From Prionace glauca (Eukaryota; Chordata; Chondrichthyes; Carcharhiniformes; Carcharhinidae): 64,000 nt of DNA. Position 1 is the first letter of the stretch. The number at the start of each line of letters is the position of its first letter. Shown in pieces: positions 9,994 to 20,054 of this stretch. The stretch covers positions 31,084,902 to 31,148,901 of the forward strand of contig CM075760.1 of the NCBI GenBank assembly GCA_037974335.1, written 5' to 3'. A program made the position numbers and the translations under genes. The notes below the pieces were generated by a model, which saw only the letters and a list, made by a program, of their open reading frames with translations, made no database searches and was not told the DNA's origin.

Positions 9994-10341
9994 AATGTTG
10001 AGAGGAATAGATAGGGTGGACTCTCAGAGGCTATTTCCCCGGGTTGAAATGGTCGCTACGAGAGGACACAGATTTAAGGTGCGGGGAGGGAAGTACAGAG
10101 GTGATGTTAGGGGTAAGTTTTTCACTCAGAGGGTAGTGAGTGATTGGAATCGGCTGCCGTCGTCGGTGGTGGAGGCGAACTCGCTGGGGTCTTTTAAAAG
10201 ACTTCTGGATGAGTATATGGGGTTTAATGGGATTGGGGGTTATAGATAGGTCTATAGATTGGTGGGGTTGATGCGATCGGCGCAACTCGAGGGCCGAACG
10301 GCCTGTTTGTGCTGTAATGTTCTATGTTCTATGTTCTATGT

Positions 10342-11150
10342 GATTGAGGGTGAACGAGTGAGGTTGAATGCGTGTTTGTGGGTGAGTGAGTGAGGATAGA
10401 TGAGAGTGAGTGAGCGAAGATGAGTGAGTGATTGTGAGTGAGTGAGGGTGTGAGGATGAGTGAGTCAGGGCGTGTGTTTGAGTGAATGTGCGAAGTTGAA
10501 TGAGGGTGCGTGAGTGCTTGTGGGTGAGTGAGTGAGAATGGATGAGAGTGAATGAGCGAATATGAGTGAGTGATTGTGAGTGAGTGTGTGAGGGTGACTG
10601 ACTCAGGTTGAATCAGGATCAGTGAGTTTCTGAGGGCGAGTACGTGAGGGCGAGTGCGTGAGGGCGAGTGCGTGAGGGCGAGTGCGTGAGGGCGAGTGCG
10701 TGAGGGCGAGTGCGTGAGGGCGAGTGCGTGAGGGCGAGTGCGTGAGGGCGAGTGCGTGAGGGCGAGTGCGTGAGGGCGAGTGCGTGAGGGCGAGTGCGTG
10801 AGGGCGAGTGCGTGAGGGCGAGTGCGTGAGGGCGAGTGCGTGATCGTGAATGAGGTTGAGTGAGTGAGGGTGAGTGATTGTGGTTGAGTGAGTGAGAGTG
10901 AGTGATTGTGGTTGAGTGAGTGAGGGTGAGTGAATGAGGGTGAGTGAGTGAGGGTGTGCCAGCGAGAGAAGGTAGCAAGTGAGGGTGAGTGAGTGAAGTT
11001 ATTTGAGTGAGGATGAGAGATTGAGGGTGAGTGAGTGAGAGTGTGCCAGCGAGAGAAGGTGGTAAGTGAGGGTGAGTGAGTGAAGTTATTTGAGTGAGGA
11101 TGAGAGATTGAGGGTGAGTGAGTGAGTGAGGGTGAGAGAGTCAGTAAGCC
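10342..11150. repeat. GTGA-rich satellite, right block
   Basis: The same repeat type as at 5,094-5,990 resumes directly after the LINE tail. It shows that the LINE split a single array of at least 2 kb. A duplicated longer phrase (gtgccagcgagagaaggt) recurs at about 10,956 and 11,044. Confidence 0.85.
10631..10842. repeat. 14-bp minisatellite inside the GTGA array
   Basis: About 15 almost identical copies of gtgagggcgagtgc sit head to tail. The homogeneity contrasts with the diverged flanking array and points to recent expansion. Confidence 0.93.
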
Positions 11151-11159
11151 ACCTCCTCC

Positions 11160-11494
11160 TCTCCCTCCATCGATCTTTTCCCGATTCTCTCCATTGATCA
11201 GCTTTCAGTAACAGGACTGTGTAAAGTCAGGAATCAGTGTAGATCACCGGGCAGCTGCTTTAATGTCGGGGCCTTTCTTTCAGAAACACGGATCAGTGAA
11301 CAAATAGACAGACTGAGGGAGCTGGAAGGGAAGCTTCCAGCAAAACTAGGGTCACACAGGAATCAAATACCAAGTTTACACCAGTATTGGGGAGCCAGGC
11401 GGACTTAGTCTCAGCCAGATCCCTTCTTATTGATTGTGTCTTTGTGTCCGGTGTAACACATGGAAATCCGTACTTCTGACCTCATGTTGGATGG
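11160..11494. other. J-C intron stretch, nothing recognised
   Basis: Mixed-composition DNA after the satellite. I see no coding frame and no repeat phrase shared with other parts of the window. Confidence 0.45.
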
Positions 11495-11715
11495 AATGTG
11501 TCATTGATGAAGCAATAGAAGATTGTTGGTCCCAGAACAGTCCCCTGCCGAACTCCTGCAGTGATGTCTCAACTTAGATGTTTGACCTTCAATAACCATT
11601 ACCACCTTGCTTTGTGCTAAATATGACTCCAAACAGAGAAGAATTTCCCTCTGTAACTGATTCACTTGCGTTTTACTCGGGCTCCTCGATCCCACCCTCA
11701 TTCAAATGTTACAGG
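11495..11715 (-). repeat. Old LINE RT fragment
   Basis: The plus-strand phrases ttggtcccagaacag, cctgccgaactcctgcagtg and atgactccaaacag match, by memory, the reverse complement of a dispersed shark LINE. It carries many changes. Confidence 0.5.
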
Positions 11716-11746
11716 GGAGGGGAAGGGGGCGGCGGGGAGTAACGTG

Positions 11747-12050
11747 GATGGGCGCTGTGGCACAGTGATTAGCGCCGCTGCCTCATAGTTCAATTCCAGA
11801 TGTGGGTCATTGTGTGTGGAGTTAGCAAGTCCACCCCGTGTCTGCTTGGGTTTCATTGGGTGCTCCTGTTTCCTCCCACAGACCAAAGATGTGCGGGATC
11901 AGTGGTTTGGCGTGCTAAATTGTCCCTAGTTTCAGGGGGACTAGTTAGGGTAAATACATGTGGTTATGGGGATAGGGCATTGGTGGGACTGCTGCTAGTG
12001 CAGACTCGATGGGCTAAATGGCCTCCTTCTCTACTCTAGGATCCCAATGA
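11747..12050 (+). repeat. tRNA-derived SINE, HE1-like, diverged
   Basis: Head ctgtggcacagtgattagcg, then tcctcccacagaccaaagatg and the tail gcagactcgatgggctaaat. It matches the copy at 4,757-5,093 along its length, with gaps. Confidence 0.8.
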
Positions 12051-12099
12051 TTCTGTTCTTTGATATCAATGACAGTCTCTCTTACGTATGTGAGATTGA

Positions 12100-12146
12100 A
12101 AGAGTGTGAGAGTGTGCTTGGGTCTATGTTCCAGGGAGGGAGGGTG

Positions 12147-12181
<35 letters not shown>

Positions 12182-12600
12182 AAGGGAAGTTAGAGTTTGT
12201 GTGAGCGAGAAAAAAGTGTAAAAAATAGACAGGGTGTATGCGTGAGTGTGAATGAGTGAAATAATTATTGAGAGAACATGTGTCTGTGACAGGTGGAGTG
12301 TTTAAGAGCGATACATTGTGTATACATGTGTGTTTGTGTGTAAGAGATGGAGAGACTGTGTGCGTGTGAGAGAGGTGATGTTTGTGAGAAAGAACGATTG
12401 AGAGCGCGAGTGTATGTATTTATTTGTAAGTGAGAGAGAGTATGTCGAGCATGAGAGAAAGAGAATGTGTTTGAGAGATGTTAGATGAGAGAACAAGTAA
12501 GTGTGTGTATATATGTGTGCATGTGTGAGAGAATATGAGAGTGTGTATGTGTGTATTTATGTGTGTGAGAGTGTGTGATGTGTGGAAGCCTCTATCTGGT
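12100..12600. repeat. TG/GAGA-rich simple sequence
   Basis: A (TG)n tract at about 12,150-12,180 is followed by 400 bp of gtgtgtgagagagtg variants. Low complexity only. Confidence 0.8.
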
Positions 12601-12879
12601 TGATTCAGTCTGGAAAAGCACACTCACTCCACACATACTCACCCACTCGCACAGTAAGTGGGAGTGACAAGTGAACACAATACAGACTGTGGACCAATGG
12701 CTGGAAAAAAAACATTTAAATCTTTCACAAGTCATTCACAATTAAATAATTTCCTCTTTCCTCAATGAGTGAACCTTGCAAAATTTCACGAAATTTGAGA
12801 CAATCCAGGGTAAATTCACCCACAAATTTATTCGCCCACTCATTCACCTTATTCACTCTCTCCATCACTAACAAGCAGT

Positions 12880-13215
12880 GTCAGCACTGTGTGTATTATA
12901 TACAACATACACTGCAGCAACTCACCAAGGCTCCATAGATTACACTGTCCAAACCCGCTGCCTTTACATCCTAACAGGACAAGGGCAGGAGACATAATGA
13001 ACGCTATCACCTGCAAGCTCCCCTCCAAAACACACACCATCCTGACTTGAAACAATATCTCAATTCATTCATAGTCGTTGGGTCAAAATCCTGGAACTTT
13101 CTGCCCAAACAGCAGAGTGGATGTTTGCAGCATAAGGACTGCAGTTATTCAAGGATGCTTCATATCAACACTTTCTCAAGGAGCAATTAGGGAAGATTAA
13201 AAATTCTGGCCGAGC
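12880..13215 (+). repeat. Old LINE 3' end
   Basis: The plus-strand phrases actgcagcaactcaccaagg, aggacaagggcaggag, gggtcaaaatcctggaactt and gagcaattagggaa mark a dispersed element whose frame includes a SWNSLP-like motif seen in RT C-termini. The RT part of the same family occurs at 22.54-22.79 kb. Confidence 0.6.
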
Positions 13216-15310
13216 AAATGACACTAAAATGCCTTTAGAAGATTAAAAATAAGATGCAAATGAATTTGACCCTTCAATTGTTAAACTAAACAGTTCAGTG
13301 GCTGCTGTAGTACGAACACAACATAATACATCTCACTTTGTATTTGTTCATCGAACATTCCCAAGGCCGGTACATCACTGCTTAAAAATCACCCACTTCT
13401 CCCTCTACAGTCTGATGTTTCTGCTTCTCTGATGGTCACAATATGCTTCAGGGATCTTATTTCTGAGAAGCTGAGTCAAATATCAAGTCAAACTGTCACA
13501 TTCCTCAGAGATACAAGTTTCTTGAAGAAATAAATCAAATTTCAGTTCCCGAAATACTGCAGAAGGGGCCAGAAGGTTTATAACCAGTCAGACAGATTCC
13601 TGGTCCCAACACAGTGACCACGCGTACAGAAACAGAACAGACACAAACAGTGCAACAGCCGAGTTCCCGGCAGAAAGATCTGTTCAATCTGTAAACTTCA
13701 TTCAAACTGTTGGATTCTCATTGATCAATGGTCAACTTACAACAACAGAAAACCAATTACCTATTTTAAATGAAACGGATTTTCATTTGAAAATTTTTTA
13801 AAAAATCCCTTGACTTTTAATTATTTACCTCTATCTGTATCACCTCTCGTAAAGGTGTAATTTCGCTGAAAATGAGCAATCAAAAATATAAGTTTCAGGA
13901 CAGTCCAATGTCCCTCACAGAGATGCTGTAACATTATAAGAATTAAACAAACATGGAAGCATTAACGTTGAAAACCATTACACGATTCGAACTAATTTCT
14001 TAATTAAATGTAGTCAACGCAATAATCAAGGCAAAATATTTTATCCAGCTGAGCCGAGCCGAGTAAAGACATGTTTTGTTTCTGAATTCATTTCTGATAT
14101 AATTAAATATTCTTGAAAACGGATGATATTTTGTACACCAGTGCAGTATTCAAGGTCTTTTGTTTTGAATTAATTAGCACCAATATTATATTGTGTTATT
14201 GTTAATTGGCAGTTAGTTCTCCTGTTACTGGTTTGTGCTCCGTAATAAAATCAGTTTTCAATCATTCAAAACGTGTCTTTGCCTCGAACATTGTGAAGTA
14301 ATAAGGTTCCAATTAAATCTTAAACAATAGACTTCAAATTACTGAATGGAAATATTCAGACATCTGAAATTCATTTGCTAAAATCGAATCACGTTATAAT
14401 ATTTTTCATTTCATGTTTTACTCCCAATGCCTTATTATAACCTACAAACGTGTTAAAATGCATGCTTCTGTATTTGTATTTGCTGTAACGACCTGGCAGT
14501 TTGAGATCAATGAAACCGCTTCTTAGATGGAATAATTTGGACCATCCATATAATTTACTTACTGAAAATATTGATTAATTTAAGAAGATCTGAATAAAAC
14601 AGTGAAAAATTCAATGAGGACAATTGATTCAAATTCTCTGCGACATTGATAAATGATGCACAAAATAAGTCAAGGCTTTTTCTTCAGTATAATATTTAAT
14701 AAGAATTAAACATAACGCTCCAATAGAATCGATTCTTCTATCCTGTCATTTTTTTCATCTTTATTCAACATTTATTCTGTTTTCAGCAGTAATGGAGCCA
14801 TGATGTTATTATTAAGCGTAGAACAAATATTACTATTATAATATTTGTATATAAATTAATCTTTTTGAAGATTCATGGACTAACTTGTCAATCTCTATCC
14901 CGTTTCTGTTGACACTTACAACAATTCAAACACCATTAATTGAACAATTGTTTCGTGTCAGCGAATTCCACCTGTCAAGTTTATTCAAAATGTGGGATTC
15001 TTAGTGGTCAATTGTCAAATTACAACAAAGAATCAATAACTATTTTTAAATTAAACCGATAAAAATTTCAAAATCCCCTTCGACTTTTAACTACCTGTAC
15101 CTCTCTGTCTTAAATCTAGAAACTTGGGCATAATTTTTTCTTCTCTAAAATGAGCACATCTAATGTAACAGATTCAGGGTAGTGTAATGTCCCCAGCAGA
15201 GATATAGTGATGCAGTAAGAATTATAATTCATGTTTTATTTTAATCTGCAACAATTAGTTAACATGTCTAAAATGCCCTGGCGTGCATTTATTTTTGATA
15301 CTTGTTTGTT
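13216..15310. other. AT-rich J-C intron with an old internal duplication
   Basis: No coding frame. The segment at 13,705-13,960 is repeated, diverged, at 14,978-15,240 (shared phrases: ggattctcattgatca / ggattcttagtggtca, cgacttttaactacct and gtccaatgtccctcacagagat / gtgtaatgtccccagcagagat). The spacing is about 1.27 kb. Confidence 0.65.
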
Positions 15311-15319
15311 TTATCCTGA

Positions 15320-17330
15320 AAATAATTTTTAAACGTAGTTTGTTTTTTTTTGTTCATTTAGCTGGAAAAAGTACAACCGCTCAGGATCACGGTGCTCAAA
15401 AAATACAGAAGCAATTGAGAAACACCAAACCATTCCAAAAATTTTGAGATGACATCAGTGATTAATTATCTTGTCATCCAACTACAAATGAATTGGAAGG
15501 AATGCTGTGCCTCCACAGAAAGAATGTAATAATCGGACACAAAAATACTAAATAGTCACGTCTTAGTCTCTAAAATTCGTATTTAAGTGAAAGCGAACTT
15601 CAGTGGGATATAACAATTAATGCAAAGTATCTTGATGAACTGAGCACTGCTGTGGAAACAGATTGGTATCATTGAAACAGTTTCCGGAACTATCACAAAA
15701 TATTTCCAGCCGAAAAACATTTCTGGTCATGTTAGTTGTGTGCAAAGCACAGCAGAACAGAAGGGATTAATGAATAATGATATTAATATAAAATACCCTT
15801 TGGTGAACATGGAGTTATATTACCGATTTAAAAATATTTAATTTATATTAATTTTACGATTAAATTTGTTAATGAGAAGTCTTTAGTTGCAGCAACGACG
15901 TGGTGTCCCGATGAACGTTGTATGTTATGATTTGTTTTAATTTGTAAACGTTAGTTTAACTTTAATTAAAAATGCTGTAATATGTTTATTTTTTTCCCAA
16001 AACCTGCCTGTTTTCTCCCTGCAAGGATTTTCAAACTCAAAGATTGTTTGCATTCAACCAGAAAACATGTAACAACTCAGTGCCACCGAGTTGAAACAAT
16101 GCAGAAACACCAAACCATTTCACGCATTTTAACATTCATAGCGACCGAACCACAGAACCTCCTCAACAGAAACACACCAAAACACATCACTGAGGGAATG
16201 AATCTGTTGAATGTATCCATTCAATAAAATCAGAAATATCATTGAAAGGAAATCTCAACATCCAATCCGGCAAACCATCTCGTCAACAAATATATGAATG
16301 TCTAAACTAAACAACAATCTGGAATAAGAGCAACAGCATAGCGAGGAGGTGAAATATATCCAACAAATTAACATTGACACTTTACCACATTCTATTCATA
16401 TTGGGTCATATTTCAAAAAGATTTCAAACAAATTTAAACATTTAGCTGAAGCTGAGGTAAAAATATTTTACCCCAATGTTTTTGGGGTAAAACATTGCAT
16501 GTACCCCAAATTAGGAATGCAGTGGCAAATTATGTTTTGGACGAGTGGCGTAAACGGTGGTTTCATTTAACCAGTAATTATCCGTTACGATTTTAAAAAA
16601 AGTACAAATACAATAAAGCCTGCCTGATTTCTTTGTGCAGGCACAGTCAAATAGTTTAAAACCCGCAGACTTTGTATTCGATCACAAAGTGTATAACAGC
16701 TCAGTATCACGGACTGTGAACAATGCAGAATCGCCAAACCATTTCACAAATTTCACTTCTTCAAAGTCACCCAGACAGACAATCTCCTCATCAGAAGAAT
16801 ACATCACTGAGGGACTGAACCCCGGTTCATGCAGAAACAGCTCAATTCTACAAACAGTTTCAACAGAATCAAATTTCACATTGGCGGAAAACCTCAATTT
16901 AAAATCCAGCCAATCCGCCCATCACTAAAGTAACTAATAATTAAACTGAGCACAGCAATAACATAACAAAACCTGCATTGTGATTAAGCCGAACATGTTC
17001 AAAGCATTAATGCAGAAACATTAACATATTTTGTTAAGATTGGGTTAGATTTCAAACACATGTGCAGTAGATGGTGCAACTCGCAGCCAATAGATTTCGC
17101 CGAGGTTAAACATTGCAGAAACGCCGAAACAAAAGGAAAGCATTTAATGTAACCCGGACAAACCATGTCCTCAGCAGATAAACACAAAATCACAACAAGA
17201 GACTGAATTCACCTTTTATCAATTAACCCCAATTTAAGCAGGGCCACCTGAAACATTGTAAAGATTTTCAGCGCGGAATCCACCAAACCACATTTCAGTG
17301 AACAAGTGGATTAATAAAATCGAGAAAAAT
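15320..17330. repeat. Diverged tandem repeats just 3' of JH
   Basis: Three to four copies of a segment share a core like acaatgcagaaacaccaaac, at about 15,410, 16,098, 16,722 and 17,111. They also share nearby phrases such as acatcactgaggga. The units are about 690, 630 and 390 bp apart. The array lies in the J-C intron immediately after the JH donor on the transcribed strand. Confidence 0.65.
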
Positions 17331-17382
17331 ATAAAATAAAAACTCAAATAAAACACTGACTAAATAAATGCATAGATCTTAC

Positions 17383-17430
17383 CTGCAGTCACCGTCACCA
17401 TGGTCCCTTGTCCCCAGTAGCCCATAGCGT
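17383..17430 (-). CDS. Immunoglobulin heavy joining segment JH
   Basis: This 48-nt germline segment encodes AMGYWGQGTMVTVTA with a phase-1 G before the splice donor GTAAGA at 17,382. The WGQG motif is the JH hallmark. A 23-spacer signal abuts its 5' side. After VDJ joining it would splice to CH1 (G plus CG gives Ala). Only one JH is visible, as is usual for a shark cluster. Confidence 0.96.
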
Positions 17431-17469
17431 CACAGTGTCACATTCTCTGGGCTGGGCCACACAATAACT
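17431..17469 (-). promoter_or_regulatory. JH recombination signal, 23-bp spacer
   Basis: The heptamer is cacagtg at 17,431-17,437 (plus-strand view), the spacer is 23 bp, and the nonamer acaataact is at 17,461-17,469. The heptamer is a perfect consensus. The nonamer keeps the A-rich core. Confidence 0.9.
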
Positions 17470-17823
17470 ATCCCTGCACAAAATAGACAGAAATCCATCA
17501 GTATTTAAACAAAATCACAAGCCAGAGGGAATGTAAATCATTGCATTTTTCAAATTATTACTATCCTGGTGGATACCGTTCGCTCAACATAAATAACCTT
17601 AATGTTTTGTATTTCACAGAGGATCACATGATCAAGTTATTGAAAACAGCAACTGATAATCAAATCGTTATCATAAATTTTTCATATTAATTCTCGCTAT
17701 TTGTGTAGTGCTGGGATATAAATTATACAACACTGTAATTAATGTTGAATTGTAAAACAAAGCACTGACCCAGACTCGGTCAATTAGCGCTGAAGGGTTT
17801 TTGCATTGACAGTAACTGTTGTG

Positions 17824-17835
17824 CCATCCATATAT
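17824..17835 (-). other. Immunoglobulin diversity segment D2 with 12/12 signals
   Basis: A 12-bp D segment (atatatggatgg on the coding strand). On the JH side the heptamer is at 17,817-17,823 (tgttgtg, only the conserved tgtg intact), the spacer is 12 bp (17,805-17,816) and the nonamer is ggtttttgc at 17,796-17,804. On the D1 side the heptamer cacagtg is at 17,836-17,842, the spacer is 12 bp and the weak nonamer tcaaatact is at 17,855-17,863. This permits D2-to-JH (12 to 23) and D1-to-D2 (22 to 12) joining. Confidence 0.85.
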
Positions 17836-18181
17836 CACAGTGAAACACAGCATGTCAAATACTGTGCCCGCCTGCTCTGTGAAAAATCTGATTCTGCTTC
17901 ATCCAAGTGCGAATGAGTGAGTTATTTCAGCTTGACCTGGTCATTATTTTTATAAAGGGTATCGGATTGTTTTTAAACCCTCTGTGTAGATTGAGCATGT
18001 CGGTCAATATCGATTTTATGGAAACAGTTTTAAACCTAATCACAAACTAATATTACGTCCACACATTATTTCTTTGAAGCCTCGTTTACTTTGGAAATCC
18101 TGCTGTGGTACTGATTACCGACTTGAGCAATGTCTTTCCATGAGGTTTTTGTATGAGGATGTCGCTGTGCTCAGCACTGTG

Positions 18182-18195
18182 ACCCCCTGTAGCAT
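18182..18195 (-). other. Immunoglobulin diversity segment D1 with 12/22 signals
   Basis: A 14-bp D segment (atgctacagggggt on the coding strand). On the VH side the heptamer cacagtg is at 18,196-18,202, with a 12-bp spacer and nonamer acaaaaact at 18,215-18,223. On the D2 side the heptamer cactgtg is at 18,175-18,181, with a 22-bp spacer and a perfect nonamer ggtttttgt at 18,144-18,152. The 12/22 layout of D1 is what I recall for shark IgM clusters. It forces the order VH-D1-D2-JH. Confidence 0.93.
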
Positions 18196-18574
18196 CACAG
18201 TGACACACACCCGCACAAAAACTGCACTCACTCTCTGTTCAGCACTGCCGCTCAATATTTACTTCAAATAGTATTCCGAATGTAATTTACAATTTATGCA
18301 GCTGTGTACAAAAAAACACAATCTAGAAACACCTCCTCCAAGTATCAGAAATAGTAAAACGAGCATTATATCCAGCTGAAACAGTAAATATAAACAGAGT
18401 GAAAATCTCAGCTCATTATGTCTGTGTGTTTTACTGATTTAATGTTTAATTTTCACTACGTTAGGTTTGTCAGAAGTGGTTGTGTCTTGGTTTTGATCAC
18501 TGACGCTATTATTTTATTTAAAACAGATACTGACCTTCAGGTTAAGATGGAAGTTGCTGAATTCCCTCTCAGGC

Positions 18575-18613
18575 TGTTCTTGTTCGGGTCCATCCCTCGT
18601 TCCTCTCGCTGTG
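18575..18613 (-). promoter_or_regulatory. VH recombination signal, 23-bp spacer
   Basis: On the coding strand the heptamer CACAGCG (18,613-18,607) directly follows the FR3 codons TGT GCA AGA AAA. A 23-bp spacer and the nonamer ACAAGAACA (18,583-18,575) follow. The heptamer differs from consensus at one base, the nonamer at two. Confidence 0.93.
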
Positions 18614-18918
18614 TTTTCTTGCACAGTAATAGATGGCGGTGTCTTCGGTCTTCAGCCTCGTCATCTCCAAAGAGAAGATGTTGTTTGAAGTGTCTTTGGA
18701 CGCAGTAAATCGATCCTTAATCGCTGGGGCGTAGTGGTTGTTGGATGAACTATAGTACCACACCAGCCTCTCCAACCCCTGCCCGGGAACTTGCCGGACC
18801 CAATTCATGTCATAGATGCCAAGATTGAACCCGCTGGTTTTACAGATCAGTTTCAGGGAGCCTCCGGGACGCCCGGTCTCTGCCTCTGGCTGGGTCAACA
18901 CAACATCCGACTGGACAC
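18614..18918 (-). CDS. Immunoglobulin heavy variable exon (VH), intact
   Basis: This germline exon encodes the end of the signal peptide (GVQS) and the variable domain. Mature FR1 starts [20 protein letters not shown], with the first Ig Cys in LICKTSG. FR2 reads [19 protein letters not shown]3 has [23 protein letters not shown] and then ARK. The Cys-Trp-Cys core, the RF and D-A-Y-Y-C landmarks are all there with no stop or shift. The acceptor AG is at 18,920-18,919, phase 1 with the leader exon. The open frame continues into the recombination signal to 18,569, which is not coding in the germline gene. This is the substrate for V(D)J joining in B cells. Confidence 0.96.
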
Positions 18919-19054
18919 CTGTAAAAATAGATCAAAAACCCCGAGGATTAATCCTGGTGAAATGACTGCTGACTCTGGAACAGTCCAGAGAGAGAGACTA
19001 ACACTGAGACAGTAACAGTGAGAGACTTGAACAATAGTGATAATAAATACTCAC

Positions 19055-19100
19055 CAGATAAGAAAGTCAGCAACAAACTGAGAGAAATGGCGGACCACAT
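19055..19100 (-). CDS. VH leader exon (signal peptide)
   Basis: ATG at 19,100-19,098 opens a 46-nt exon, MWSAISLSLLLTFLS plus a split Gly codon, ending at a GTGAGT donor (19,054). The sequence is a short hydrophobic secretion signal and joins in frame to the VH exon across an intron of 136 bp. The start is the only ATG in frame upstream of the hydrophobic run. Confidence 0.93.
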
Positions 19101-19189
19101 CTTTCTGGTGATTTGGGGGAAATGGTTGTGTCAGGAACTCAGTGAACAAACCAGCTCCCGGACTGTTGGATTCCGGTCCCAGTGAGCGG

Positions 19190-19199
19190 TATTTAAATA
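19190..19199 (-). promoter_or_regulatory. Likely VH TATA box
   Basis: The palindromic tatttaaata lies about 90 bp upstream of the leader ATG, a normal distance for a VH TATA element. I see no perfect octamer (ATGCAAAT or its complement) in the 200 bp upstream. Confidence 0.55.
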
Positions 19200-19200
19200 C

Positions 19201-20050
19201 CCGGCAGAAGGGGGCGGCTTTCCAGGCGCCGCCTGTTGATTCCCTGCTGGAAGCGGCGCCTGGATCCACGTCCCACCTTCCACACCCCCAACAGAATGGA
19301 CTCGGAGATTTACAATAGATTAATATTAAAATGGGCATTTTATCTGTATCAGGATATTTGTTTGACTAAAATGTTCACTGTAATGTCCCCATTATTTCTG
19401 GCGGTGATATTACAGTTCATCATTTATTTATTGAAATAACTCATTCCATTGTAAATATGGTGATTTTATTACCACACCCCCAACAAGAAAATAAATCTGA
19501 AAATGATGAAATAACATTTTGGAACATTAGACAATTTTGCAACAATTCCGTGTCTCTGCCACATTATAATAATAAAGCACAATTTATCAGAAGAAATGCC
19601 ATCGAGTTCCGTAACTAAACGTGTAAAATATACAAAGTGATTCTATTTACAGTGTGGATGGCTATCACTGTACAAGTTGGGTTTGGAGATGAGAAGAAAC
19701 TCTGACACAATACAATGTTTCTCCTTATATTTTCAAACTGTCCCAATCTCGAAGACAGGCCTTTGAAAATAATGAGGATCCCAACCTGATAATTAAATAG
19801 TAAGTTGACAGAGAAACATAAAATTAAATTGTTTTTTGACGCAGAAGTTAATGAATTGGAACGGACTTGGAGATCATTAAAGTTCTCCTTCAGTATCCAG
19901 GTCATTGCAGCTGATTCTAATGGCCACCGGCTGTCTAACATTTGCTGGTATTGGGAACACACATCGCACATTGCACAGTGTCACAAGAATAAATGTTTTA
20001 TCTTCCACTGAATCAGGTTATGAACTGATCATTTCTCTACTCATTGGCAG
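19201..20050. other. VH 5' flank, part of an old duplication
   Basis: No gene seen. 19,560-19,700 matches 29,600-29,730, and 19,800-20,050 matches 30,490-30,755 (shared phrases include atcacaagaataaatgtttt and atcttccactgaa). Confidence 0.7.
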
Positions 20051-20054
20051 CTAT

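Larger units (their letters stand above)
6000..10341 (+). mobile_element. Nearly full-length CR1-type LINE (family A)
   Basis: A non-LTR retrotransposon of about 4.3 kb has a GC-moderate 5' UTR, ORF1 (esterase), ORF2 (endonuclease plus reverse transcriptase) and a 3' end of short direct repeats (three or more copies of atgttct), the usual CR1 tail. It is inserted into the GTGA satellite of the J-C intron, antisense to the heavy-chain gene. The 5' boundary is uncertain by about 50 bp because the flanking repeat hides it. It looks young: ORF1 is whole and ORF2 has a single frame change near its end. Truncated copies of the same family lie at 20.97-21.66 kb and 56.03-57.63 kb. Confidence 0.9.

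Noticed and set aside
10619-10978. 119-codon repeat protein (LALTHSPSRTRPHA units)
   Set aside because: It is the 14-bp minisatellite read in frame, with no start context or family.
13254-13261. Perfect ATGCAAAT octamer in the J-C intron
   Set aside because: About two are expected by chance in 64 kb on both strands, and another lies inside an ancient LINE (46,524). No neighbouring enhancer motifs were evident.
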